DNA of 27,543 bases from assembly GCF_001039355.2 (NCBI RefSeq), contig NW_019775708.1:1-27543 (forward strand), read 5' to 3'. The position numbers were made by a program, and so were the translations under genes. The notes under the pieces were generated by a model that did not search any database, had not been told where the DNA came from, and saw nothing but the letters and a program-made list of their open reading frames with translations. This document shows positions 1 through 7,674 of the stretch, one piece after another; positions within the stretch are counted from its first letter, which is position 1; every line of letters begins with the position of its first letter. Origin of the DNA: Lingula anatina (taxonomy: Eukaryota > Brachiopoda > Lingulata > Lingulida > Lingulidae).

Positions 1-476
1 CCATCCGACAGTTAACCCAATAACGAAGTGATCCGACCTGCAGGACTCACTTATCACATGGACAAAATTACGAATGTCCAAAGTTATCAGCACGAATTCA
101 TGGGGTTTCCTTATCAAATATACCAAATGGATATAATCAAAAGTGTCCTCTCCTGACCCCATCACTCGGACTTCAGAACCCTTGATGGGACTGTTATCGA
201 TCCAACGCTGTTTTACTTGTGTGAAACAACTCACATTTGGATGTGCATTCACTCAAGCACAAACAGAAACAGACCGATAGTTATGCATCGATCAAGATCA
301 ATAGCGATACTGCAAAGTTTAAGACGGCTAAATTCTGATAGCCGACTACGTGCGCGTACGTAAAGCCCGCTTTGTGGTATTGGAGTGTTGTACAAAAATC
401 TAGCACATAGTACATGTTAATAGAATGAAGTTGGCGAATTAGTATCACAGTGGAGAGTTAAACTCATTGCAAGGGC

Positions 477-672
477 AACCACAATTTACTCAACGGACTC
501 AACGATGAAAACGGTCTAGTCTTTGTGAACCGCAACTTAAAATTGCAACTTAGTAGGCTGAAATTCGTAGCAGTTTTTTCAGTAACCACAATTTACTCAA
601 CGATAAAAGTGGTCGAGTCTTTGTGAACCGCAACTTAGTAGGCTGAAATTTATATCAGCTTTTTCTAAGAAC
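477..672. repeat. Two-copy tandem duplication, about 107-bp period
   Basis: Copy 1 (477-583) and copy 2 (584-about 672) share AACCACAATTTACTCAACG, then GTCTTTGTGAACCGCAACTT, then TTAGTAGGCTGAAATT. Copy 1 contains extra short internal duplications (CTCAACG twice, GCAACTTA twice), so replication slippage is likely. There is no coding content. Confidence 0.85.
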
Positions 673-956
673 AGTTTTGGGTGTATTTATTCCGGGGAAA
701 CTTCATGTCTCAGCAACAAGGCGAAATTCGCTTCCACAATACCTTGCGGAGACGGCAGTCTATGTCAATACCTTGGCCCGCTGGGTGTCTTAACTTTCCT
801 AGCGGCCATATTGAATCCCATTGTACTTTATGGCGACATTATAAGCGTATTGAGACGGTCTAAAGTTTAAATGCCCGTTTTCCAATGCCCTGTTTGGACT
901 ACTCCATACTGGTGACGCTGAGAAACGTAATTAGTAATCATTATTATCATTAATAT

Positions 957-1006
957 CATTATTTATTTATTTATTTATTATTTTTTTTTTCTTTTTTTTT
1001 TTTTTT
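957..1006. repeat. (ATTT)n and poly-T low-complexity tract
   Basis: Five to six ATTT units are followed by an almost pure T run with one C interruption. On the minus strand it reads as poly-A, so it could be the tail of an old retroelement inserted in minus orientation. No element body is recognisable next to it. Confidence 0.85.
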
Positions 1007-1395
1007 GGACAGCCACATCTTGGCCGTTCATTACATGCTTGGCCGCTATAGACAGTACATAGTCTAAAATGGGTGTGACTTGGGAACCAACCGCGTTTAG
1101 GTCGCTTTACTCTACCAAGTATTGCGTGGTATTCTTTTCTCGGTCACTTGAAACGAGTAAGTTTTTGTTTTCAATCAAAGCAACCTCAAAGCAGAAGCAA
1201 CCCTAAACTGTGTAAACTCTGCAAATCTGAGACCCCTTGCAATCGGATTATCGATCCTTCGTTAACCTTTCTGTATCACCTCCCTGTTCGTGATAGAATG
1301 ACTGAATAAATCGGTTTTGACCGTCAAGGGTCATTTTTGTATTATGGTAGGGGTATATTACTATCCTTTATATAGATATAAGTCTTATTGTGGTC

Positions 1396-1552
1396 TTGCG
1401 TGTATGTATATGTTTGTGTGTGTATGTGGGCGTTTATTTGTATTTACGCATGTATTTGTGCGTGCGCTTTCTTGAATGAATGCGTGCACGAGTGTGAAGA
1501 ACGTTGTTGTGTGTAAAGAAGGGGAGGGGTGTGTGTGTTGGGGGGGGGGGGG
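1396..1552. repeat. TG-rich imperfect repeat ending in a G-run
   Basis: Degenerate TG/TATG/TTTG repeats, with hardly any C over the first part, end in an uninterrupted run of about a dozen G at 1540-1552. This is low-complexity DNA and potentially unstable. Confidence 0.6.
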
Positions 1553-2740
1553 TGATTAACCTCAATACCTTCAAACTGACAAAAGTTCTTACAATTCACG
1601 TTATGCGGATATAGATTAAAAGTGATCGTTAAAAGGCTTGGGCAGAGAAATGATCATCAGTTGATTGACACTGCGCTTTCTCTGTCACTTGTGCAGCTTC
1701 CGCTGGCTAAATAATAGGAAGTGAACGTCAGATTGAATGCAACTTCGATGTCCACAGCTTTCCATTGCTTTGTTCATGTATTGCAAACTGTGCTTAACAG
1801 TCTTTTCTTTTAAACCCAGGGCGGTCTTTATGAATCGTTAAAAGCATAAATATCACCTGATGCTAGGTTAAACAGACCAACATCGCTTTCTGTGCAATTC
1901 TCACCAGCATTACACTACCAAAGTAAATACTGTAATAAGAACAGGTGGAGCGTCATAAGGTACTGGACGGAGTCTAACGACCTGGGAAACGTACGCTGTC
2001 TACACATGTAGTTAATCTTTCGCGCGAAGCGGTGATAAAAACCTTATTCCCAAGCAGCCGCCTCAATTTGCCAGACGTGCGCGCTCACTGCCCCTTTGAT
2101 TTCTTAAATATTTTGACAACTGCGAAAAGAACTCGTTATATGACCTTGATTGACAGGACAGTAAATTGGTTCAAATCACTCAACTGAGTCTTAGTTTTTG
2201 ATTCGTTTTTTAAGGAATACATCAAAGGGATAAACGGAGGGTAGTACTCCGTAATAAATAAAAACTAAAAAGACTTAATTGTTCGACGTTGCTATGCTTT
2301 TTTTACATTTGATTAGAAATAGGAGGTACTACTGTAACTAAGATGTTTTCATTATTTTTAAGGTTTCTGATCCTTTTCGCGCTGTTCAGTAAAAATGCCT
2401 GTAAACCCAGGTAGGGACTGAATCTGAAAATCAAAATATAAATGTACGTGTACATATAAATTCTCTCGCACACATTTTACACAATATTTTCGCGCGTGCC
2501 CCAACCCTCCCAGACACGGCGACATAAACTCACACACACACATATATAAACAGGCACGCAAGTATTGGTTTACGGAATCATGCAATGTAAAAACACTTTC
2601 ATTACCTTTACACAGCCATAACATACATGTAGGAAAACACAAAAGTTTAAAAAATCACTGTTTCATAAGCAACCGCTGCCTTTAGGTAACTCAAGCTTGA
2701 GCTTGCGCTCCGATAGTAATACGCACCAACTTCCCTTCTG

Positions 2741-2794
2741 TCCCCTCCCTACCCCTCTATCCCTACCCCAACCCCCACCCCCACCCCCACCCCA
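2741..2794 (-). repeat. C-rich tract; G-quadruplex-forming on the GPCR sense strand
   Basis: The plus strand has C-runs of 3-5 separated by one or two bases, ending in four (CCCCCA)-type units. On the minus strand, which is the sense strand of the GPCR gene, this reads as at least eight G-runs of three or more. It lies about 126-180 nt inside intron 1. Confidence 0.8.
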
Positions 2795-2920
2795 GTTAAC
2801 ATGATCTCAAGGCAAAAACAGGGTGAGCGAGAGTTCTGTTACAAAAATGTTGAATGGCACTGTAATTTTGTATACTTATTAGGAGACCCTAATACCAGAG
2901 GGTAATATCAGTAAACTTAC

Positions 2921-3248
2921 ATCCTGCGTTCCCGAACAGCCATTCCTCCCTGCCGTAAAACTCCGTCATGGCCGCCGACATACAGATCAGCAGCACCAGG
3001 AGGTCCGCCGTACTCAGGTTGGCCAGGATAAGATCCGTGGACTTCCGCATGTCCTTGTTAGCCCAAATGACAACCAGCACCAGAATATTGCCCAAAACAC
3101 CGACCAGGAAAATAATGGCGTAGGACACCGAGACCCAGACGAGGAGATACAGTGGCAATGAGGACATGGCTTGACGCTCGGACCCTCCTCCTGACCCGTT
3201 GGACATCCCAGTGGTCATTAAAGCGTCTGTGAGGTTAATCGACTCCAT
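2921..3248 (-). CDS. Class A (rhodopsin-like) GPCR, first coding exon (partial gene)
   Basis: This exon encodes the N-terminal 109 residues of a seven-transmembrane receptor, probably for a neuropeptide or peptide hormone at the plasma membrane. Seen from the first ATG: an extracellular tail with two N-glycosylation sequons (NLT at 5, NGS at 17); TM1 at about 33-61 with the GN motif (N54 = N1.50); ICL1 with KDMRKSTD; TM2 at about 73-93 with NLSTADLLVLL (D82 = D2.50); and the ECL1 tryptophan W103 in EEWLFG. The exon ends at a strong donor (TGTAAGTTT, intron from 2920). This is phase 1 and splits the codon of the conserved TM3 cysteine. Reading on past the donor gives non-GPCR residues and then a stop, as expected for intron. 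The ATG at 3246-3248 has A at -3 and G at +4, and the frame is open upstream to 3323 with no earlier ATG. There is no signal peptide, as is usual for this class. TM3-TM7 and the DRY motif are not in the window. The subfamily cannot be assigned; TM2 resembles invertebrate peptide receptors of the GHSR/TRHR-like group. Confidence 0.9.
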
Positions 3249-3380
3249 GCTATTACACAATTGCTCCTCTACCTCGAATATGCTTAGATGTTTTATTGTA
3301 GAACTGGTTGTGCAAATAAATCAAAATACGCAAGTATCTATCACAATAGATATTCCTTTTTCATCGATTCTCTTTCTTCC

Positions 3381-3401
3381 CATATATATACCGGTATATA
3401 T
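3381..3401 (-). promoter_or_regulatory. Possible TATA-type core promoter of the GPCR gene
   Basis: An 18-bp palindrome ATATATACCGGTATATAT (3384-3401) gives TATA-box-like runs on both strands, about 135-150 bp upstream of the GPCR ATG. If used on the minus strand, transcription would start near 3350-3360 and leave a 5' UTR of roughly 100 nt. Alternating TATA palindromes are common in AT-rich invertebrate DNA, so position is the only support. An intron in the 5' UTR, with an acceptor such as the CAG ending TTATTTGCACAACCAG (about 3305-3320 on the minus strand), is an alternative. Confidence 0.2.
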
Positions 3402-4694
3402 GCATATACATGCGTTCACCAAGATCATAAACACATTAGCATGTTCATTGTAGCATACGCTGGAGCGGCTTTGGTTCAATAATTCGTATTTGCTGTGAAT
3501 AGAAAGAGATCTTTATCGGGTATCTTCTTTAAACCTTAGTGCGAGCAAGTCACTCGACTGGCGTGTTTTACACCGAGACTGGCATACAGTGAGATAATAA
3601 CCGCAGCGGGCTCCTTTGGTGCGTTCCACTATTGACTTGGCAGCGACACTGAGCGCGGGCTCCTGGGACCACGTTTGTATTTCAGTACCTTCAGCAGCAA
3701 TATTTACTCGAATCTCACGCTGACTGAGGTTACACGCCGCTGAACAATGCGTTCTTTGACGGCTTAAGTGTAAATATGTTCGTAACGAGAGCTCAGGTGT
3801 TTGTGCGTGTTAGAAATGTCGTCAAATGGTGTTTTACTACTTACACTGACATATCAGAAGTCAGTCATAAGACAGGGTCTGAGTTCACGACATCAAGTTT
3901 ACTGACCTCTTCGTATGTCTTCTTCACCAGTCACAGGAGTTATCGCTACGGAGGTGAAGGCGTTTTCAAAATACCCGTAGCTGTTTATTTATCAAAATAT
4001 TAAAATTATTTATTGTCATTGTCATTCAACTATTACCGCCGGCTTTGGGTTAAATAATTCAGTGTGCATCTAGGCCACTCAGTACCGTTGGAGAAATCAA
4101 AATGATCAACGCACTTCAGTATGTATTTATGACCTCAGAGGCTTTATCTAAAATGTTGTACTCCATCAAAGTTTACACATTTTTGTATACTGCAAACCAT
4201 CAGTTGTTTTTAATTCATACAAATTGTCATTTTCCATGTCAATTGTTTCATGAAATTTTAAGTCCTCCCACGTAGCAAAAGAAAATATCTTCATTCAGTA
4301 GTTGGTTTTGCGGCTTCCCGTTTGCTGGTCTTCCCAGGCCTGCTCATCTTATCTGACTGGGTGACAATGAGCCTTGTTTTCTTATTGCTCTTTCGTGTCC
4401 ATAATGCTTGTTTGCTTTCATCCTTGTTTTATTCAGGAAGTCAAATATACGCCAACTGCTACGAAATCTGACGTGCATCTGTTAGTAAAATCAACATTAA
4501 GCTTGACTTGCTGTAAAAAATCAAGGGTCGCCGTCATGATCCATTTTCTGATTTGATCTTGTATGCGATTACCAATACCCTAAACATTTCGCTGTGAAAT
4601 CAAGTATCGGTTACGTTGATCACGCTCTACGGTGTTGTCCTTCAACCTCGGCGCATTCAGTCGCTAAAATGACACTTCTGGGAGATGCGCTTAC
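3402..4694. other. Non-coding flank upstream of the GPCR exon
   Basis: No supported gene. 3540-3740 is relatively GC-rich and contains GCGGGCTCCT twice (near 3607 and 3655); it could hold a 5' UTR or promoter of the minus-strand GPCR gene. The short open frames here have no domain features or supported starts. Confidence 0.4.
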
Positions 4695-4700
4695 TTAAAA

Positions 4701-4742
4701 CCAATCACTGATCGGCGCATGCGCATAGTGTTTGGTCACGTG
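4701..4742. promoter_or_regulatory. Candidate promoter: CCAAT, NRF1-like palindrome and E-box
   Basis: Within 42 bp lie CCAAT (4701-4705), GGCGCATGCGCA (4714-4725, close to the NRF1 consensus TGCGCATGCGCA) and TCACGTG (4736-4742). This combination is typical of TATA-less housekeeping promoters in animals. On the plus strand, a donor-like CCG|GTAAGC follows near 4775, so a short non-coding first exon is possible. The direction of transcription is not established. It could instead be a chance cluster. Confidence 0.3.
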
Positions 4743-4843
4743 TCGCGTTCCATGCACTTGAAGCCCGTTCTGTCCCGGTAAGCACGTCTTGACTGTACTT
4801 GAGCTCAGAGATGTACTGGATTCTCTCAAATTACTGGAGTTAC

Positions 4844-5074
4844 CTTTGCCTTCATCTGAAAACCTTCCATTAGGATTTCTGGCATGCACGTGCTCCGGTC
4901 AACGCACTTTTGCTTTTTCTTACTATTTTTATCACGTTTCGTTTGGATAGGTTTGTTGAAATACTGTATGCCATCAATTATTTTGAGCGTTCCATTGCTT
5001 AAAGACAACATGCAATCCATGGACAGTTCAATACACTTCCATTCACGTAGTAATAAAGGTGGAACATCAATCAT
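4844..5074 (-). CDS. Possible coding exon, unknown protein
   Basis: I do not recognise this sequence. An ATG at 5072-5074 opens 77 codons that end exactly at AAG|GTAACT, a good match to a splice donor, in phase 0. The translation starts MIDVPPLLLREWKCIELSMD and contains a lysine-rich stretch (TKRDKNSKKKQKC, about residues 45-57). It then runs MPEILMEGFQMKAK up to the donor. Residue composition looks more protein-like than neighbouring frames. An in-frame stop lies 7 codons upstream, so this would be a first coding exon. There is no domain, no matching downstream exon and no homologue in memory. It may be a chance frame. Confidence 0.22.
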
Positions 5075-5118
5075 TTCACGCCAGTAACAGAGCTATGTAC
5101 AAATGTGATCTGCACGGA

Positions 5119-5186
5119 AACTCGTGAAAACTTAAGATGGAAGCTCTTGAAAACTTAGGATGGAACTCATGAAAACGTAAGATTGG
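5119..5186. repeat. Three-copy tandem repeat, 22-23 bp
   Basis: Three consecutive imperfect units at 5119-5140, 5141-5163 and 5164-5186 follow the pattern AACTCRTGAAAACTTARGATGG. Each differs by a few substitutions or a one-base insertion. Confidence 0.85.
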
Positions 5187-6050
5187 ACTGAACTTAGTAG
5201 CGCACGCTCCACTTGTGAAAAGATATACCGATCAGTTTTAATAATATTAAGTTGTAGATTTATCTTTTTACTTTCATTTGTCGTTTGCGATTAGTTTCAA
5301 CTTACCATTCAAGTTTCAGTATTAACGTTAACTTGGCCATATTTATACGAAAACTGGCGTTAATGAAAACTAATGTCAAAATGGCTAGAACTCCTCTTGT
5401 GCGAGAATATACAGTAGCGCAGGCATGTAGCACGTCGCAACCAACATATCGTCCAGATAATTTGCTACATGTATAAATATTTTAGCATATAATGCTGTTA
5501 AATTAACGTTCAGTTTGAACCATGAACCAAAATAACAACATTTCAATATATAACATCCACTTCGTTGCAATTTTATGCAGCATGTGGTGATTTATCTTAT
5601 TTGTATCACACCGACTCAGACTGGGTTGATTTAGGCTAGTTTAAAGGGATAATAATTGTTCATTTTGGCCAAAAAATGGATTTTCCTAGTGTAAACGACA
5701 ATTTTTCCATACTAACCAATGGTAAATGAATCCGTTCCGACATTCAAAGTTAGTCCCTGCTTTTCTAAAAAATATTTTTTGCAGTAATCTCTAAAGAGAT
5801 TATTACGGAGGGTAGCCATCTATGGAGGCCACGTGGTCCGATGGCAAGCACAGATTCCGGAATAATTTCCATTACCGCTGTTTTGGTGGTAAAATGGAAT
5901 TTAATATACATGTATATCAATGAGTCGTTTACAATGTATTTATTGTGAAATATGGATCGCATACAAAGAGCTGATATACATGTACAGCCAAACTGGCTCA
6001 CTCTGTGAGAAAGTAAAAAGTTTCCATTTGGTCCGAACCATCCCAACGAA
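5187..6050. other. Non-coding stretch
   Basis: No supported gene. It contains three TACATGTA palindromes (near 5464, 5905 and 5975) and a small hairpin (AATCTCT / AGAGATT, around 5788-5803). Overlapping short frames on both strands show no domain or splice support. Confidence 0.4.
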
Positions 6051-6053
6051 GCT

Positions 6054-6123
6054 TCTGTGGCTGTGTGGTAACTCCGTCGTCTTGGAGACAGCTAGACACT
6101 TATACGCGGGTTCCAATTCTAAG
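6054..6123 (+). mobile_element. tRNA-derived SINE head (first)
   Basis: The segment reads like a degenerate tRNA. TGGCTGTGTGGTAACTCCG fits a pol III A box, and GCGGGTTCCAATTCT, about 40 nt downstream, fits a B box (consensus GGTTCNANTCC, with one mismatch). The acceptor and anticodon arms do not fold as a functional tRNA, so a SINE head fits better than a tRNA gene. No tail or target-site duplication was found. Confidence 0.4.
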
Positions 6124-6206
6124 ATATACAATGTGATGTTTTTGCTCGAAATAATTTCTAAAAATTACATTTGATTACTATAAGAGGAAGCTCGTACCTA
6201 AGGAAG

Positions 6207-6312
6207 GTGGGAGGGTCAGTCACGGAGCTGTCGGTAGCGTGCTTGGTTGTAAAAAAATTACCAAACCATCAGCAAACCATGGTAAAGGCAAGTCACGAGT
6301 TCAAATCCCAGA
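6207..6312 (+). mobile_element. tRNA-derived SINE head (second)
   Basis: GGAGCTGTCGGTAGCGTGCTTGG resembles the D-arm/A-box region of a tRNA, and GAGTTCAAATCCC (6297-6309) is a near-perfect B box. The spacer is longer than in a tRNA and contains A-rich and CCAAACCATC/CAAACCATGG repeats. That indicates a pol III-derived retroposon remnant rather than a gene. It lies about 90 bp after the first head, in the same orientation. Confidence 0.4.
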
Positions 6313-6319
6313 TGATGCA

Positions 6320-6780
6320 CATCAGTTCACTACAACTAACAGCTGGTCCCGCAAATAAAAGCGAACGTGGGTCCTGGCAAATTACTCTTTGCATAAAAAT
6401 CCGGTATAATTTAGGGTAAGTGATTTGATAACAACCTATTGCTTGTCGTTATTATAACGTCTGCGTCGTCAATTATATAATACACCGGAGTGCATTTCGA
6501 TAGCTTTGCAATAAATTGGTCTCGATATATCTTGCTAACGCTCTAACGCTTTATGAAGAAGACCTTGGCTACAAATGGCAGTTCAGCTTATGAATGTCAG
6601 GTCAAACTGATGTCTTGTACTGAACCACTGGGAAGAGTTACATGGAATAACTGTATGTTGATATTCGATCTCAACTTGAAGACCCAAACTTTTGGTTATC
6701 AGGATATCAAGGGTTGAATGGGTTTCAATGCTTCTCTCATCTCTCTCTGGTGATTTTTAATCTTTTTATTTATTTTTTTA
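6320..6780. other. Non-coding stretch
   Basis: No coding or structured element recognised. It grades into T-rich DNA from about 6750. Confidence 0.4.
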
Positions 6781-6826
6781 ATTTTTTTTTTTTTGCATTG
6801 CATGATTTTGTGTGCCCCAGATCGCC

Positions 6827-6861
<35 letters not shown>

Positions 6862-6866
6862 TGTTT
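6781..6866. repeat. Poly-T and (TG)n microsatellite
   Basis: A T-run at 6783-6794 is followed, after about 35 bp of unique DNA, by about 14 consecutive TG units and a short TTTGTG extension (6829-6866). Confidence 0.9.
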
Positions 6867-6869
6867 GTG

Positions 6870-7325
6870 CTCGTGTTGGGACGACAGGGGTGATTCCACC
6901 ATCCTGTTATTCAAAAAGTGTGAGGTAGGCCTACATGTACGTGAGAGCTGGCCAATTCGTTTTTATTCCTCCTCTTTATAACGTAACAAAAATCATCACA
7001 CACAATGCACATTAACAAGACCAAGACGATTAAGATGAAAAATAGGTCGGCATTCTTCGCAATACGGGAAATGAATTTGAACACACCTGCAATGGCGTAA
7101 AATGTGGGAATCATTATTACATCACCACCGTCTGCGGTATTCTCTGAGGTGGTAACATAATACCAGCGATAATGTTGACAGGGGTAAATTATTGTATTCA
7201 TATCTTTTTCTCGGTGTGTGTGCAGTAACGCATGATTCCAGAAAATAAAGGAATGAAAAAAACAAGTCTTGTACAGGGTAGAATAGGAAGAGGGACACAC
7301 CTGCACCCAGTTTCCACATATATCT
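6870..7325. other. Non-coding stretch before the MITE pair
   Basis: No supported gene. A minus-strand frame of about 130 codons (7306 to 6911) lacks an ATG at its upstream end and shows only a hydrophobic patch (FFILIVLVLLMCIVC). I see no splice support or recognisable family. Confidence 0.4.
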
Positions 7326-7456
7326 TAGGGACTTTTCCCAGACCCTATCGTACTTACTGTGGATCGATCTATCTACAAGGGCATTCTCGCTAAATTGTAA
7401 TCATCTTAAGCGGCTTAGAAACACCTCGGAGATCTAGGTATGGGAATCCAGTCTTA
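7326..7456 (+). mobile_element. MITE-like element, short diverged copy (C)
   Basis: This 131-bp unit, including flanking TAs, begins TA-GGGACTTTTCCCAGA and ends ATGGGAATCCAGTCT-TA, which are imperfect inverted repeats. Inside, GATCGATCTATC and a stretch ending AAGCGGCTTAG align with the left half of the next element. It looks like an internally deleted family member. There is no coding capacity. Confidence 0.6.
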
Positions 7457-7674
7457 GGCTGTATTCCCAGAGCATTTAGATCGATCTATCACAGCGGGGA
7501 GTCTCACTAGATTACTGTCAGATAATCTGGCTTAAATGTCCGTCCCGCCTACTACAAGCTGTAAGGGGGTAATTTACTTTCGTGTCTGCTCGGCTGACAG
7601 CTATTTAGCGTGAACCCCCAGGGAGTTAGGTCGATCTAAAGTAGATCGATCTAATCTCTGGAAATGGGGTCTTA
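7455..7674 (+). mobile_element. MITE-like element, full copy (A)
   Basis: This 220-bp element is flanked by TA on both sides. Its terminal inverted repeats are about 30 bp: left GGCTGTATTCCCAGAG then TTTAGATCGATCT, right AGATCGATCTAATCTCT then GGAAATGGGGTCT. The core (TCCCGCCTACTACAAGCTG, then TAAGGGGGTAAT, then GCGTGAACCCCCAGGGAG) recurs almost unchanged at 25.1 kb. TA flanks and short TIRs suggest a non-autonomous Tc1/mariner-type element. No transposase is present. Confidence 0.8.

Larger units (their letters stand above)
1..2920 (-). other. Intron 1 of the GPCR gene (left end outside window)
   Basis: The donor at 2920 opens an intron on the minus strand that reaches the left edge. No minus-strand reading frame here shows TM3, DRY or other GPCR motifs, so the next exon is at least 2.9 kb away. 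Contents: a 107-bp tandem duplication (477-672), an (ATTT)n/poly-T tract (957-1006), TG-rich DNA with a G-run (1396-1552), a short (CA)n (2529-2545), and a C-rich tract (2741-2794). A perfect palindrome TTCGCGCGAA (2019-2028) resembles an E2F site but has no supporting context. Otherwise I see nothing coding. Confidence 0.6.

Noticed and set aside
2358-2642. Minus-strand frame of about 94 codons in the intron, considered as GPCR exon 2
   Set aside because: It has no TM3, DRY or other receptor motif. Composition reflects a CA repeat and AT-rich DNA, and it does not start with the completion of the split Cys codon.
2741-2794. Interstitial telomere repeat
   Set aside because: The unit is CCCCCA-like with variable C-run length, not the TTAGGG/CCCTAA repeat of most animals.
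3249-3260. Upstream TTG as start of the GPCR
   Set aside because: TTG is not an expected animal start. The ATG at 3246-3248 has a good context and is the first ATG in frame.
3199-3453. Plus-strand open frame antisense to the GPCR exon
   Set aside because: It is the shadow of the receptor exon plus AT-rich upstream DNA and has no domain of its own.
6054-6312. Functional tRNA genes
   Set aside because: Only A- and B-box-like blocks are present. The acceptor and anticodon stems do not pair, and the spacing is wrong for a tRNA.
6911-7306. Minus-strand frame of 131 codons with a hydrophobic stretch
   Set aside because: It has no supported start, no splice signals and no recognisable family. Such a length is expected by chance in a window this size.
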